Shown: positions 1 to 8,679 of the stretch, in pieces
Position numbering within the stretch: the stretch's first letter is position 1
Layout: each line of letters opens with the position of its first letter
Assembly (NCBI GenBank): GCA_003224055.1
Contig: QHYE01000071.1
Location: 1 to 57,513, forward strand
Direction: 5' to 3'
Source of the DNA: Acidobacteriota bacterium
GTDB lineage: Bacteria; Acidobacteriota; Terriglobia; Acidiferrales; UBA7541
DNA: 57,513 bases
Notes under the pieces: model-generated
Told to the model about the DNA's origin: nothing
What the model saw: only the letters and a program-made list of their open reading frames with translations
Database searches by the model: none
Position numbers and translations under genes: made by a program

Positions 1-368
1 CTTGTAATCCCAGAATGATAGTTGCGGAGTCCGCAACCGTAAGTGGTTTCATTCCACTAGAAGAACATACATCGATCTAATGCGCAATTACTTATGACGT
101 TCTGTTTAGCTCACATACGTTATGAACCCGGAAGAGCGGTCAGTTGGCGGGAATACACTAATCCGGTGATCAATGCGCTGGGTGAAGCTAAGTGTTAATA
201 GGACAACCCACATAACTTGATGGCGGCGTGCCCGAGCTCGCCCCGGGATTAGGTGGAGATACGTTGCTGCCAACGAGTTCAGCACGACCGCTGACGATGT
301 CCGCCATGAATGAATAGGACAGTGCAAAACCCGAGGGCGGCACCTCTATTCATTTTAGGGACACAACA
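1..368. other. Intergenic region downstream of the sugar-transferase gene
   Basis: I see no convincing gene here. Two small perfect hairpins lie side by side at 21-37 (GTTGCGG-AGT-CCGCAAC) and 42-58 (AGTGG-N7-CCACT). A longer inverted repeat at 309-354 is listed separately. Confidence 0.5.
309..354 (-). terminator. Inverted repeat just after the sugar-transferase stop; possible terminator
   Basis: AATGAATAG at 309-317 is perfectly complementary to CTATTCATT at 346-354, with a G+C-rich loop of 28 nt. It lies 15 bp downstream of the minus-strand stop codon at 369, where the EPS transcript would be expected to end. On the minus strand no run of T follows the stem, so a rho-independent role is uncertain. 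Confidence 0.3.
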
Positions 369-1556
369 CTAATAAGCGCCTTCACCACCGAGAACAGCAC
401 GTGGAGTCGCAATGAGAATCCTTAGATCGAGCCAGAGTGACCAGGACTGGCAGTATCGGAGATCTAGTCGAACCATGTCGTCAAAGCACATGCGGCTCCG
501 GCCGCTGACTTGCCACAGCCCTGTAACACCGGGCTTAACTTCAAGAACTCTCCGGCGGTGCCAGATGTCATAGGCTTCAAATTCATAGGGCACCGGTGGA
601 CGAGGACCAACAAGAGACATCTCACCTATTAAAACGTTCCAGAACTGCGGAAATTCATCGAGGCTCGTCTTCCGAAGGAACCTCCCGATCGGTGTCACGC
701 GGGGATCGTTCGTGATCTTGTAAACGGCCGGCTTTCCCGGTTCGGTGTTCTCGCTGCCAGACTGGCCGGCAATGAATCGTTGGATGTATTCCTGGTGGAT
801 TCTTGAATCGTTGTTCTGATACATCGTTCGGAACTTCAGACACTTAAAGCGAGCTCCAAATTGTCCAAACCGCTCCTGCCGGAAAATTACGGGGCCATTG
901 GACGTTAGCTTGATTGCAAGCGCTATCGCGGCAAGAAGAGGGCTAAGAATCAGAAGCAGCGCACCGCTTGCCGCAATATCAATCACGCGCTTAATAGACT
1001 GAGGAAGGGACTTCTTTGAGCCTCGGCCGTAGAGATCTGGATAGAGTCTGGTATCTGCGACCGGTTCGGCCCCATCTCGATCCCGGTTCTCCGGGAAGAG
1101 ATGAACCGTGACAGCAAGCGTTGAACCGATTTCCCCGCTGAGCTCATGGTGAAGAGCGCTTACAACTTTGGAATGCAGAATCTCAGTGATAGGGGTCGTC
1201 ACCTCCACGCTAACTTCAGTGAAGAGGATACCTAGAATGACGCCCTTCTTATACCAACCGACGAGATCAGTTTCGCGGGTGGATTTCAAAAGGACCGACG
1301 TCACCCGCGACATCAGCAGGTCGGCCGTGCCGGCATCAGGGGATAGACTCGCATCGAGCAGCATCAGGACAAACGGTTTACGAGATCGCTCTGCCCGACG
1401 ACGCTCCAACGTGAGCATGTTCTGGAACGTCTCTTCTTGCAAGACATGAGTCCGCGTTGCAGCCGAAGAATCAAAAGTAGACATAACCTTTTGATTCCTC
1501 GTACGCCGTGCACCTTGTTCCCAGAGAGCCGGAATTCTCAAGTAGGCATTTCCCAT
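369..1556 (-). CDS. Initiating sugar-phosphate transferase with degenerate GGDEF-like N-terminal domain
   Basis: Transfers a sugar-1-phosphate from an NDP-sugar to the membrane lipid carrier, the first step of EPS repeat-unit assembly at the inner membrane. Residues about 188-395 are a bacterial sugar transferase domain: a hydrophobic segment near 197-216, KFRTM at 241-245, SLDEFPQ, then VGPRPP and PGVTGLWQ. Residues about 43-155 resemble a GGDEF fold ([12 protein letters not shown] at 51-62, then [12 protein letters not shown]), but the GGDEF signature is replaced by YKKGV, so it should not make c-di-GMP. Family members of this size usually carry several N-terminal membrane helices; here the soluble domain replaces them. 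An internal ATG at 1484 (MSTFDSS) also has a GAGG upstream and may be the true start. It probably forms one unit with the NusG-like gene. Confidence 0.9.
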   Translation of the reverse strand: MGNAYLRIPALWEQGARRTRNQKVMSTFDSSAATRTHVLQEETFQNMLTLERRRAERSRKPFVLMLLDASLSPDAGTADLLMSRVTSVLLKSTRETDLVGWYKKGVILGILFTEVSVEVTTPITEILHSKVVSALHHELSGEIGSTLAVTVHLFPENRDRDGAEPVADTRLYPDLYGRGSKKSLPQSIKRVIDIAASGALLLILSPLLAAIALAIKLTSNGPVIFRQERFGQFGARFKCLKFRTMYQNNDSRIHQEYIQRFIAGQSGSENTEPGKPAVYKITNDPRVTPIGRFLRKTSLDEFPQFWNVLIGEMSLVGPRPPVPYEFEAYDIWHRRRVLEVKPGVTGLWQVSGRSRMCFDDMVRLDLRYCQSWSLWLDLRILIATPRAVLGGEGAY

Positions 1557-1686
1557 CTGTGTTCGGACCTCGTGCGATCCCTAGAGCAGATTCTGTTCGC
1601 TAGTTCCTCGAGCAGCTTCAAAACTTTGTTATCGAAACTCAACCTACCTACCCTCAATGCGTGGCCGAGCGCCAGAATGAGTCAGA

Positions 1687-2259
1687 TTAAGCGAGCACCG
1701 GTTCGAGCAACTGAGGAATCGTGAGTTGTCCAACCAATGTGCTTCGCGCTGACTGAATCGGGCAGACCCCGGACCTGTCAATCTCCAGCGCTACCGACCG
1801 GCAAAGCAAGGAAACGGAAACTACAATCCGACGGCTTCCCCTAAAACTGGTCAGAATTCCTTCAAGGCCGCTCAACACCCCATCCTCAATTCGGACCTGC
1901 TGACCGACTTCCAGATAAGGCCAAGGTTCAGCCCTGAGACCGGAGAAAATCACTCTCTGAATAGCGTCGATCTCCGAATCCTCGACTGGAACAGGAATGC
2001 GACCTCTTCCGACTACAGAGAGCACGCCCGGGGTCACGAGAACAGGCAGACGCTTGTGCGCATCAAATTGGCAGAAGACATATCCCGGAAACAAAGGTGC
2101 AGGCACTTCCCTAGGCCCGCCACGCCAGCGCTTCTGGGCCTTAAATGTAGGAAGTAAGGTTTGATATCCCTTGCCGGACAGCAAAGTCGCTGTCGAACTC
2201 TCCCAGCGACTTCTCACTTGGAGTGCATACCACTGGTCACGGCTGCGCTCGGCGATCAT
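1687..2259 (-). CDS. NusG-family specialised antitermination factor (RfaH/UpxY/LoaP type)
   Basis: NusG paralogue of 190 residues, predicted to bind RNA polymerase and raise processivity on long operons. The N-terminal NGN domain is clear: WYALQVRSRWE near residue 10, then PLFPGYVFCQF and TPGVLSVVGRG. A KOW-like C-terminal part follows (GVLSGLEGILTSFRG). It is not the housekeeping NusG, because it sits among EPS genes and lacks the usual secE/rplK neighbours. It follows its own sigma54-type promoter at 2364-2378, with a leader of roughly 90 nt that lacks the ops-like element found before the two long operons. By analogy with RfaH and UpxY its likely targets are those EPS operons; target specificity is inference. 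The sugar-transferase gene follows in the same direction. Confidence 0.9.
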   Translation of the reverse strand: MIAERSRDQWYALQVRSRWESSTATLLSGKGYQTLLPTFKAQKRWRGGPREVPAPLFPGYVFCQFDAHKRLPVLVTPGVLSVVGRGRIPVPVEDSEIDAIQRVIFSGLRAEPWPYLEVGQQVRIEDGVLSGLEGILTSFRGSRRIVVSVSLLCRSVALEIDRSGVCPIQSARSTLVGQLTIPQLLEPVLA

Positions 2260-2363
2260 CTTGATTTGGAAGCTCCCTGTGAACGACTGCGTCGGAAAGA
2301 CGCTGAAAACATAATCCAGCTAGGTTTTGACGATAAACCGTCACCCATCCAGACTCTCTCCTC

Positions 2364-2378
2364 GCAATCAACCTGCCA
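2364..2378 (-). promoter_or_regulatory. Sigma54 (-24/-12) promoter C, upstream of the NusG-like gene
   Basis: On the minus strand the sequence reads TGGCAGGTTGATTGC: GG at -24, exactly ten bases, then GC at -12. It differs from promoters A (16001-16015) and B (43113-43127) only in the variable middle bases. The predicted start of transcription is near 2352, about 93 nt before the ATG at 2259. Confidence 0.72.
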
Positions 2379-2513
2379 CAGGGTGCAGCGAGGGGCTGGG
2401 GCATGCCCAGGATGCGCATCGGCCAAGTGATTGACAGCTGGCAGTTTACGCCCCCCCGTGTTAACCGACTTTGCGCTCAAACCCCTTCCGCGGGAAATGT
2501 CGGACCGAAAGGT

Positions 2514-2538
2514 GAAAACCCTTGCCAACATTTGCCAA
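2514..2538 (-). promoter_or_regulatory. Enhancer-like block (UAS) of promoter C
   Basis: These 25 bases match the block upstream of promoters A and B at 19 of 25 positions, sharing GAAAAC, CTT, CCA and ATTTG in register on the plus strand. There are 135 bp between it and promoter C. The conservation and the distance suit a binding site for a sigma54 activator. Confidence 0.6.
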
Positions 2539-2985
2539 TGGGCTTCCGAAATGGTGTATAAGCACGGAGTTTCAGGACGCCCACATTAAATAGCTTATTT
2601 TCATATAGTTACAAGACTGCTTGGCACTGGGAAAACAGGTTACCTCAAGACTTGTTCTCCTAACTACAGTCCGAAACTCCCCTGAGAACGACCGTCCCAG
2701 AGCTGGAACCGGGACTTCGCTCGGCTCAAAGGCCGCGAATCTCTTAAGCCCGACCTGAAAATGTGCGGTCTGTATCGCGGCTATAGGAAAGACCAACTTC
2801 GTGGAGGCCGTGCAAGTTGTGGCGGGAAGAATTAGAGAGGCAATAAACTGGTAGGAGCGCAGAATAATTGATGATGGGTTGTTCTCGGAACTCGGAGGAC
2901 AGGAGTCCTTTGAGTCGCATTCCTCGCTGATCCGCCGAATGATGCGACCGGTTGTGAGTATGCTTACGGCTGAATGCCGAGGCTA

Positions 2986-4365
2986 TCAGTTCGATGACTG
3001 GCTTATCTTTGGCTCGTTGGCGTCAGGGGCATTTGACGAAATTCTCTCCAACCAAATCTCCCGCCAATATGAGTAGATACTCCTGGGACAGAACATTCGG
3101 CATTCGCTATATCGGGACTGACACACGACCGAGTTTAATATGATGCACGGGTTCTTCATCTCCTGCATCTTTCCAGTCTTCTCGTCAAGGATTTTGGTAA
3201 CGCGCTTAAGGACTCGGTGGGTTTCCCCACAGTAAGGAACCATCTCGGCATCGAATAAGAGGCCACGATTCTTCCCGTCAGTGTTCAGCGTTCGGAGGAT
3301 CTCTTCGTGTGACTTCACGCGTACGAGATCACCCGGTTGCAGATTGAGAGTCGTCGTCGGTGTTGGCTGTCCCTCGGGTATAATTCCGTGCTTCCTGGGA
3401 AACTGTGTTCCGCGCCAGAGCACATGGAACTCATCGTAGAACCACCGCATCGCGGGTCCTAGTCCGATACCGGCTTGACTGAGGTTGTAGTACATCGAAT
3501 AGACTAAGCCGCAGAGAATGTGCCAGAGACCTGCGTTTCCTGACCGGTAGTCCTCGACATACTGGCGAATATCCCACCAGGCAAGATCGGCAGTCGCGTA
3601 CGGTAACTGTGTGGCCTGGCATGTATACACGGGCTCTCCGCCATCCGCGTCGGACGCCTTCGCGCGCGCCCAGACGTCAGATTCAGTACATCCGGCGGCT
3701 GACGCGGCACTGATATCTCCAGAATGGGCCTCGACGCGCGGGACAGCATCGCCGGGTGAACTGCCGCTGATTGGTATCAGCCAAGCCTCTTTCCAGAAGA
3801 TCAGGCACCCGGCCTGGCACCCGCCATGTGCTTGTCCATCACACCGCGTTTCGAGATGAACTGTCCCGTCGACCCGGCGTCCGCGAACGGGGAAGACCGT
3901 ATCGCAGGTCTTGTGTGCTCGTTTGTAGACACGAAAACGCTGGCCGCAGAATGCAAACATCTCCGGCATGAAAGGCATATTTTCCAGACAGCCCTTTTCG
4001 TCAAGCGTCGCCAGGATCTCCTCACGACTGCGGACCTGCACCCAATCTCCGGCCTTCAGATTCAGGAGTCTCGGTGGATTCGAATTGTATTCCGCCATGG
4101 GATGGCTTCCCTTCGTCTGTCCATTGCCAATGATGCCCAAACTTCTCTCCTGCTCGTCGCCAGCTCCCATTGTTGCTTGGCATGCTAGTCGCACCAAAGG
4201 AGTGGAATTAACTATCGGAAGCCAGAAAGTGCTCTTGCGGTAGTGCTTGTACGTCTGCTTCGCCTGGCCGTGGCTGATCCACTTCTCCGGCGGATCGAGG
4301 CATTCAAACCGGATCGAGGCGGCCAGATTCACGCCAATAGCTGCCATGACAGTTACCTTTGTCAT
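2986..4365 (-). CDS. Tandem Cys-rich domain protein of unknown function
   Basis: I cannot name a function. The 459-residue protein has two copies of one module, at about 100-200 and 340-441. Each runs L(N)L.(A/P)GD.V.V(R/K)S.EEIL.TL, then a CG.(R/T)(F/H)RV.KR segment, then a Cys cluster and W(K/R)E(A/I)WL. Module 1 has C140, C154, C175, C183 and C187; module 2 has C379, C407, C415, C422 and C426. The shared C-x7/6-C-x3-C spacing suggests metal binding. The linker is aromatic-rich with a CQATQLPYA motif at 249-257. No signal peptide or membrane helix is evident. From memory, similar unnamed proteins occur in glycan clusters of other bacteria. The ATG at 4347 has a better ribosome site (AAAGG) than that at 4365, which is preceded by a CCCGC/GCGGG hairpin at 4367-4381. 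It is the last gene of the 15542-2986 operon. Confidence 0.75.
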   Translation of the reverse strand: MTKVTVMAAIGVNLAASIRFECLDPPEKWISHGQAKQTYKHYRKSTFWLPIVNSTPLVRLACQATMGAGDEQERSLGIIGNGQTKGSHPMAEYNSNPPRLLNLKAGDWVQVRSREEILATLDEKGCLENMPFMPEMFAFCGQRFRVYKRAHKTCDTVFPVRGRRVDGTVHLETRCDGQAHGGCQAGCLIFWKEAWLIPISGSSPGDAVPRVEAHSGDISAASAAGCTESDVWARAKASDADGGEPVYTCQATQLPYATADLAWWDIRQYVEDYRSGNAGLWHILCGLVYSMYYNLSQAGIGLGPAMRWFYDEFHVLWRGTQFPRKHGIIPEGQPTPTTTLNLQPGDLVRVKSHEEILRTLNTDGKNRGLLFDAEMVPYCGETHRVLKRVTKILDEKTGKMQEMKNPCIILNSVVCQSRYSECRMFCPRSIYSYWREIWLERISSNAPDANEPKISQSSN

Positions 4366-4406
4366 ACCCGCTTAGTGCGGGCATTCCTCAGTGGAATCTG
4401 GCACAC

Positions 4407-5324
4407 CTAGCTTCGATACACGCGATAACATTCTAAGATTTCTCCAGCTTTCGTCCAGACCTTGAGCTTATTCGAAAATCGTCTGGACGGATTGATCGCG
4501 AGCAGCCATTTCAGCATCCTGACTGCAAGGTTACGAAACATGTAGAGGGGAATCCCCGCAGCGGAATACCTCGTACCGGGCGAAATCCCGAACTGCCGGA
4601 TATTGGCTTCGCCTTTATGGAACCACCACGCCAGGAGGTACTTTTTTTCGATTCGATTGTCCTGCACGGGGTGGTACACAACGGCAGAAGGTTCGTAACG
4701 CAGCCGCTCTCCCGCGGCTAACAATCGGCCACCGAATTCGGAATCTTCGCTTCGGATCTCGCTTCCCGGGCGGGGACCCAAATCAGTTCGAAATCCACCG
4801 TATTTTTCGAACATGGACTTTCGAAAGGCCATGTTGGTTCCAAAGGGGGGTTCAGAGAGTTCACATGCAACATCACCCAAATCAAACTGGACAAGCGGGG
4901 CCATCGCAGAACGAGAGCCAAGCGACAGCCAGCGGGGAACCGGGCGGGACCACTCCGGAACAATGCGCCCTCCAGTGCCAGCCCACTCGCCGTTGCGCAA
5001 AACCGCCGTTAGATTATGCAGCCAAGTCGGTTCGACCGTCACGTCGTCATCTAGGAAAGCCAAAACGTCGCCCTGAGCCTTCCGGATCCCGGCATTGAGT
5101 GCATGGGATTTGCCTGGCTGTGGCTCAAAGAGGTAACAAAAGCGGCCGGGGTGCCAACTGCTGAAGTTTTCCGCAACGTTGCGGGTCTGATCGCTGGAGT
5201 TATTGTCCACGACCAAGACCTCCCACTCGACCGACTCGGGAAGAGTGAGCACGGCAAGGCTGTTCAACACTTTCGCCAAGCTCCCGCAACGGTTATAGGT
5301 ACACAAAATAACAGTGATCTTCAT
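4407..5324 (-). CDS. Family 2 glycosyltransferase
   Basis: Predicted inverting GT-A glycosyltransferase adding a sugar to the lipid-linked EPS repeat unit at the cytoplasmic face of the membrane. It begins MKITVILCTYNRCGSL and has VVDNNSSDQT, then the DxD-type metal site FLDDDVTVE and a downstream SEDSEFGGRL acidic motif. I place the start at 5324 (MKITVIL), where the GT2 fold begins; a longer frame to 5357 adds 11 residues without similarity to the fold. The acceptor and donor sugars cannot be read from the sequence. Confidence 0.9.
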   Translation of the reverse strand: MKITVILCTYNRCGSLAKVLNSLAVLTLPESVEWEVLVVDNNSSDQTRNVAENFSSWHPGRFCYLFEPQPGKSHALNAGIRKAQGDVLAFLDDDVTVEPTWLHNLTAVLRNGEWAGTGGRIVPEWSRPVPRWLSLGSRSAMAPLVQFDLGDVACELSEPPFGTNMAFRKSMFEKYGGFRTDLGPRPGSEIRSEDSEFGGRLLAAGERLRYEPSAVVYHPVQDNRIEKKYLLAWWFHKGEANIRQFGISPGTRYSAAGIPLYMFRNLAVRMLKWLLAINPSRRFSNKLKVWTKAGEILECYRVYRS

Positions 5325-5436
5325 TGTCCTTGCCGCTGCTTTTCTGTCTGCCACCACAATTCCCAGAAGTCACTGCAATCCTGCCTCAGGCCGCCTGGTG
5401 TAGGCTGCAATTCGGGCTTGAATCACGACTTTCCGT

Positions 5437-6471
5437 CTACCGTGTATTGCTGTTTCTCTGCAAACCACGGACGAATGTGGAACCCGTGCGTACGTCTCCA
5501 CGCTTCAGCAACCTTTCGACGGTGTCTTTGGGATTCAGGGCAGCATCGCACAGCATTGCCAGGGTTGCTCGGGCCAAACGAGTGCGGTTGAAGCCGACGC
5601 CCGCGTCATTCAGTTTTCTTTTGTGATAGTCCCAGAACTTCTTGTCGCGGCCTTGCACTAGACTTCGGGCAAGAAATTCGTAATATTCGGACAGTTTCCG
5701 ATCCAAGCAGATTTCGAATTCTTCCCGAGTCAGATGATCTGGACCGTGCGTGACCAGATCGTGCAACCTGCCCACTATAAGGGTATTCATATCATCCGTA
5801 AACTCGGTGAGCGACCCCGGCCGCTCTCTTGTAAAGGTGAGGACCTGATGGACGAAACCAAAGTCGCAACTCTTCAGGAGGGCGCAGCAGGTCTCTGAGT
5901 CAGCGTGCAGATTCGACTCGTTATAGAAGGGATCGCGACTCTGGACGAGGGCAGACCGGAAAAGTAAGGAGTTTGGTGTGCCGAATACGTAAAGGTTTTC
6001 GAGATAGAGCTTGCGGCAGACCTCCCGGCCCGATATCACGTCGCTGGGGTACGGTAGCCCCGTCCACATAACTTGCCGTCCCCGAAGGCCGTAGGCACCA
6101 ACAATACCAGCGGAGGGATGCTCCTCGGCTACGGCAACCATCCGTTCCAGGCACTCCGGGAAGATCCAATCATCCGCAAACACAAACTTGCAGTACTTGC
6201 TGGCAGGGGAAATCTGACGTAACGCGACGTTATGGTTAGGGATCACCCGCAAGAACTTCTCATTCTCGTGAATCCGGATGCGCGAGTCTTTCGCGGCAAA
6301 ACGGCGTGCGACTTCTGCAGACGCATCCGCGCTGCAGTTATTGATGATAGTGTAGTCCCAGTTTTGATAAGTCTGCGCGAAGATGCTCTCGATGCACTCT
6401 GCGAGATGCTCCGCGCCGTTGTACACGGGAGTGACAATGCTTACGAGCGGCTGCGGCGAATTAGATCCCAT
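5437..6471 (-). CDS. Family 2 glycosyltransferase
   Basis: GT-A type glycosyltransferase of 344 residues. The N-terminus is PLVSIVTPVYNGAEHL, then TIINNCSADAS in place of the usual DDGSTD, and VFADDWIFPE as the metal-binding DxD-like site. The C-terminal half is long and helical without clear membrane spans. It lies 9 bp downstream of the flippase gene, so the two are probably cotranscribed. It belongs to the same operon as the CDP-sugar genes, so it may transfer that modified sugar; this is inference from position only. Confidence 0.88.
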   Translation of the reverse strand: MGSNSPQPLVSIVTPVYNGAEHLAECIESIFAQTYQNWDYTIINNCSADASAEVARRFAAKDSRIRIHENEKFLRVIPNHNVALRQISPASKYCKFVFADDWIFPECLERMVAVAEEHPSAGIVGAYGLRGRQVMWTGLPYPSDVISGREVCRKLYLENLYVFGTPNSLLFRSALVQSRDPFYNESNLHADSETCCALLKSCDFGFVHQVLTFTRERPGSLTEFTDDMNTLIVGRLHDLVTHGPDHLTREEFEICLDRKLSEYYEFLARSLVQGRDKKFWDYHKRKLNDAGVGFNRTRLARATLAMLCDAALNPKDTVERLLKRGDVRTGSTFVRGLQRNSNTR

Positions 6472-6480
6472 ATTCGTTCG

Positions 6481-7959
6481 TTAGGCTGAAGCCAACGCAC
6501 TTTCTTCCACTGACGAACGCTTCCGCAGCCCTCTAACGAGGTCGACGTAGAACGCCTTCTGTCCCATCACGTACAAGAGCATTCCAAGATAGACGCCGAC
6601 GAAAAAAGTAACTCCTAATACGAGCCTGGGCAACGGAGACAACAGTTGACCGCAAAAGAATTGCAGCGCAAAAGCAAGCCCCCCAGCAACGATGCCTGAA
6701 AGCAAGGGCCGGCTCAGGGTCTGCATGACATCCCGGACGGAGACCACTGTGCCGTTCACGCACCAAGCAATATGCGGAACAACCCACAGCGTCATCACCG
6801 TTGAATAAGCAAACGCAACGCCCTTGGGTCCATAAGGCAATCCGATAACGATCCCCGTAATCACGAGAGGGGCGATGACCAGTGCGATTTTCAAGCTTCG
6901 CCCGACCATTCCGATAGAGAAGAGCAGCCATGAGAAGGGGTTAATCATTGCAAAAATCAAGATAGTCGGGGCCAGTAAGCGAAAAATGGGAATAGCTTCC
7001 TTCCACTTTGGTCCAAGGACCACGAAAATTGCCTCATTAGCAAAAAGAGTGCAGACAATGGTGATAGGTAGGGTCAACGCCAAAACCAGAGAGTAGCCCT
7101 TGAGGAAGTAGCTCCTAAGACGCTGGGGATCGTCCTGCACCCGTGATAGCGCTGAAAATGCTACTCCACCAATTGATGAATTGAGATTATCCGTCGGTAT
7201 GCTGGTTAACTGGTAGGCCCTTCCGTAAATTCCGACCACGTCTGCTCCCCAATAGCGGCCTAGAAGCACTTTCTCCATATTATAGGCGACGTAAACAACA
7301 AGGCCGTTCAGCGTGATCGTGCCCCCGAAACGCATCATAGAGCGGATTCCAACCTGCGTGTGCGGCATCCCCGGGATCCATGCCGTGGCTATCCAAGCAC
7401 AAATAGTGGAGACGGTTGGACCCGTAAGAGTCATTCCTACGAGGGCCCAATATCCGTAACCACGAATTGCCATGCCAATGCCGACCGCAACGCTCAGCAC
7501 CAAGGATAAGATGTCTATCGCCGCGACCGTTGTAAAACGCATTTGGCGTTGCAGAAGCGCCCCGTGTTGTACGCCTGCGGCATTGAATAGGAATCCAGCC
7601 CCCAGCAGAGCTGTCACGCCAAGAATGCGCGGCTCGTGATAAAAGCCGGCAACAAAGGGTGCCATGAATACCGTTAATAGCGCCAAGATCGCCCCGACCA
7701 ACATATTGATCCAGAATAATGTCGAAAGCTGTTCCTCGGTCACGGTCGCGCGTTGGATCGCAGCTGATGAAAGCCCGAAATCCCGGAAGAGACTGAGGAC
7801 TCCAGTGAGAGCTGTGACCATACCCACAAGTCCGAAGTCTCTCGGAGTGAGCAACCGGGCTAGCGCCATCACGGAACCCACGCGAAGAAGAAAATTGGCC
7901 GCCTGGGCACAGACTTTCGCGAAACCGCCACGAATTGCTCTCTCCCTTAAGTCTTTCAT
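6481..7959 (-). CDS. Wzx-type polysaccharide flippase (MOP superfamily)
   Basis: Multi-pass membrane protein of 492 residues that would move lipid-linked repeat units across the inner membrane. It starts KDLRERAIRGGF, then SVMALARLLTPRDFGLVGMV, typical of the LPS biosynthesis branch of this superfamily, and shows about twelve to fourteen hydrophobic segments. The start at 7959 (MKDLRER) is preferred because a longer frame to 8148 would overlap the PIG-L gene and adds an unrelated sequence. It pairs with the Wzy-like polymerase at 25912-27216 in the other operon, giving a complete Wzx/Wzy pathway over two transcription units. Confidence 0.9.
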   Translation of the reverse strand: MKDLRERAIRGGFAKVCAQAANFLLRVGSVMALARLLTPRDFGLVGMVTALTGVLSLFRDFGLSSAAIQRATVTEEQLSTLFWINMLVGAILALLTVFMAPFVAGFYHEPRILGVTALLGAGFLFNAAGVQHGALLQRQMRFTTVAAIDILSLVLSVAVGIGMAIRGYGYWALVGMTLTGPTVSTICAWIATAWIPGMPHTQVGIRSMMRFGGTITLNGLVVYVAYNMEKVLLGRYWGADVVGIYGRAYQLTSIPTDNLNSSIGGVAFSALSRVQDDPQRLRSYFLKGYSLVLALTLPITIVCTLFANEAIFVVLGPKWKEAIPIFRLLAPTILIFAMINPFSWLLFSIGMVGRSLKIALVIAPLVITGIVIGLPYGPKGVAFAYSTVMTLWVVPHIAWCVNGTVVSVRDVMQTLSRPLLSGIVAGGLAFALQFFCGQLLSPLPRLVLGVTFFVGVYLGMLLYVMGQKAFYVDLVRGLRKRSSVEESALASA

Positions 7960-8011
7960 CTTGATTTCAAGTCCGAACTGAAGATCTTGTCCGTCTCGGT
8001 TCCTTGTAATT

Positions 8012-8665
8012 TCACAGCACCAACTTGCGGCAATGGAAAGCCTCGGCGTAGCCGCTCCGGGCAACGCATTCCATTCCCCGCAGGCGCATGAGAGCAAGAA
8101 ATGTTTCCTGCTCGAACCAACGCTTTGCGTGCTGCGTCTCGAAAGCATCCATGATGTAACGGACCTTCTTCTGGTAAATTTCCTGCTCGAGCGGCACGAA
8201 GAAGTTCGGCTGTCCCAGGTCTCCGTCGTATTTCGGAATCTCGTACTCCAGAATCAAATGATTGCGAAATGTGTTCCATGTCAGTTCGCAGATGACCCGA
8301 TGATCTTGATGCAGATCGTGACGGTAATGTGTCAGGACCAAGTCCGGAACAAATTCTTTCTTCAGTTTCTCAAACTCCATCTTAATTCGCGGATGAAGCA
8401 TCGGGAAAAAGCTATCACGGTAATTTCGGACCGCGACCTTCTTGGATTTGGCTGTTCCGAGAAACAGGCTCGCACCTTTTATTGCTTCCCTTTTTCGTGT
8501 TGCATTGGAGCTGAAGACCTGCCAATAGATCTTACGTTCCGGATCCTCCCGCAACAACCGCAAGATCGTCCCGCCACATCCGATTTCGATATCGTCGCAA
8601 TGCGCGCCCAGGCAGAGAATCCGGCGCGGGGGCCTGCTGAGCTCACCGAGAGTAAGTCTTAGCAT
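8012..8665 (-). CDS. PIG-L family N-deacetylase
   Basis: Zinc-dependent deacetylase family that removes acetyl groups from GlcNAc-type substrates or related small molecules. The first motif is GAHCDDIEIGCGG (residues 20-32; HCDD replaces the common HPDD), and the second is HYRHDLHQDHR, giving the H, D and H zinc ligands. The start at 8665 (MLRLTL) avoids overlap with rfbF, whose stop is at 8680; the 217-residue length fits the family. Lying between a CDP-sugar gene and the flippase, it probably edits a sugar precursor or lipid-linked intermediate; the exact substrate is unknown. Confidence 0.85.
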   Translation of the reverse strand: MLRLTLGELSRPPRRILCLGAHCDDIEIGCGGTILRLLREDPERKIYWQVFSSNATRKREAIKGASLFLGTAKSKKVAVRNYRDSFFPMLHPRIKMEFEKLKKEFVPDLVLTHYRHDLHQDHRVICELTWNTFRNHLILEYEIPKYDGDLGQPNFFVPLEQEIYQKKVRYIMDAFETQHAKRWFEQETFLALMRLRGMECVARSGYAEAFHCRKLVL

Positions 8666-8679
8666 AGGTCGTTTTTGGC

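Larger units (their letters stand above)
2260..2985. other. Regulatory intergenic region before the NusG-like gene
   Basis: This 726-bp stretch holds no credible gene. It contains a sigma54-type promoter and an upstream enhancer-like block, both pointing at the NusG-like gene and listed separately. From about 2540 to 2985 nothing else could be assigned; part of it must be the 3' end of the upstream EPS operon transcript. Confidence 0.6.

Noticed and set aside
106-327. Small open frame at the left edge
   Set aside because: No ribosome site and no protein-like pattern; it overlaps the inverted repeat after the sugar-transferase gene.
2525-2542. TTGGCAA repeated directly (minus strand) as a possible sigma54 promoter
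   Set aside because: The GG to GC spacing is nine bases. The stretch largely coincides with the enhancer-like block of promoter C, which explains it better.
8033-8662. Open frame on the plus strand opposite the PIG-L gene
   Set aside because: The minus-strand gene has both PIG-L motifs and fits the operon; the plus-strand frame has no support.
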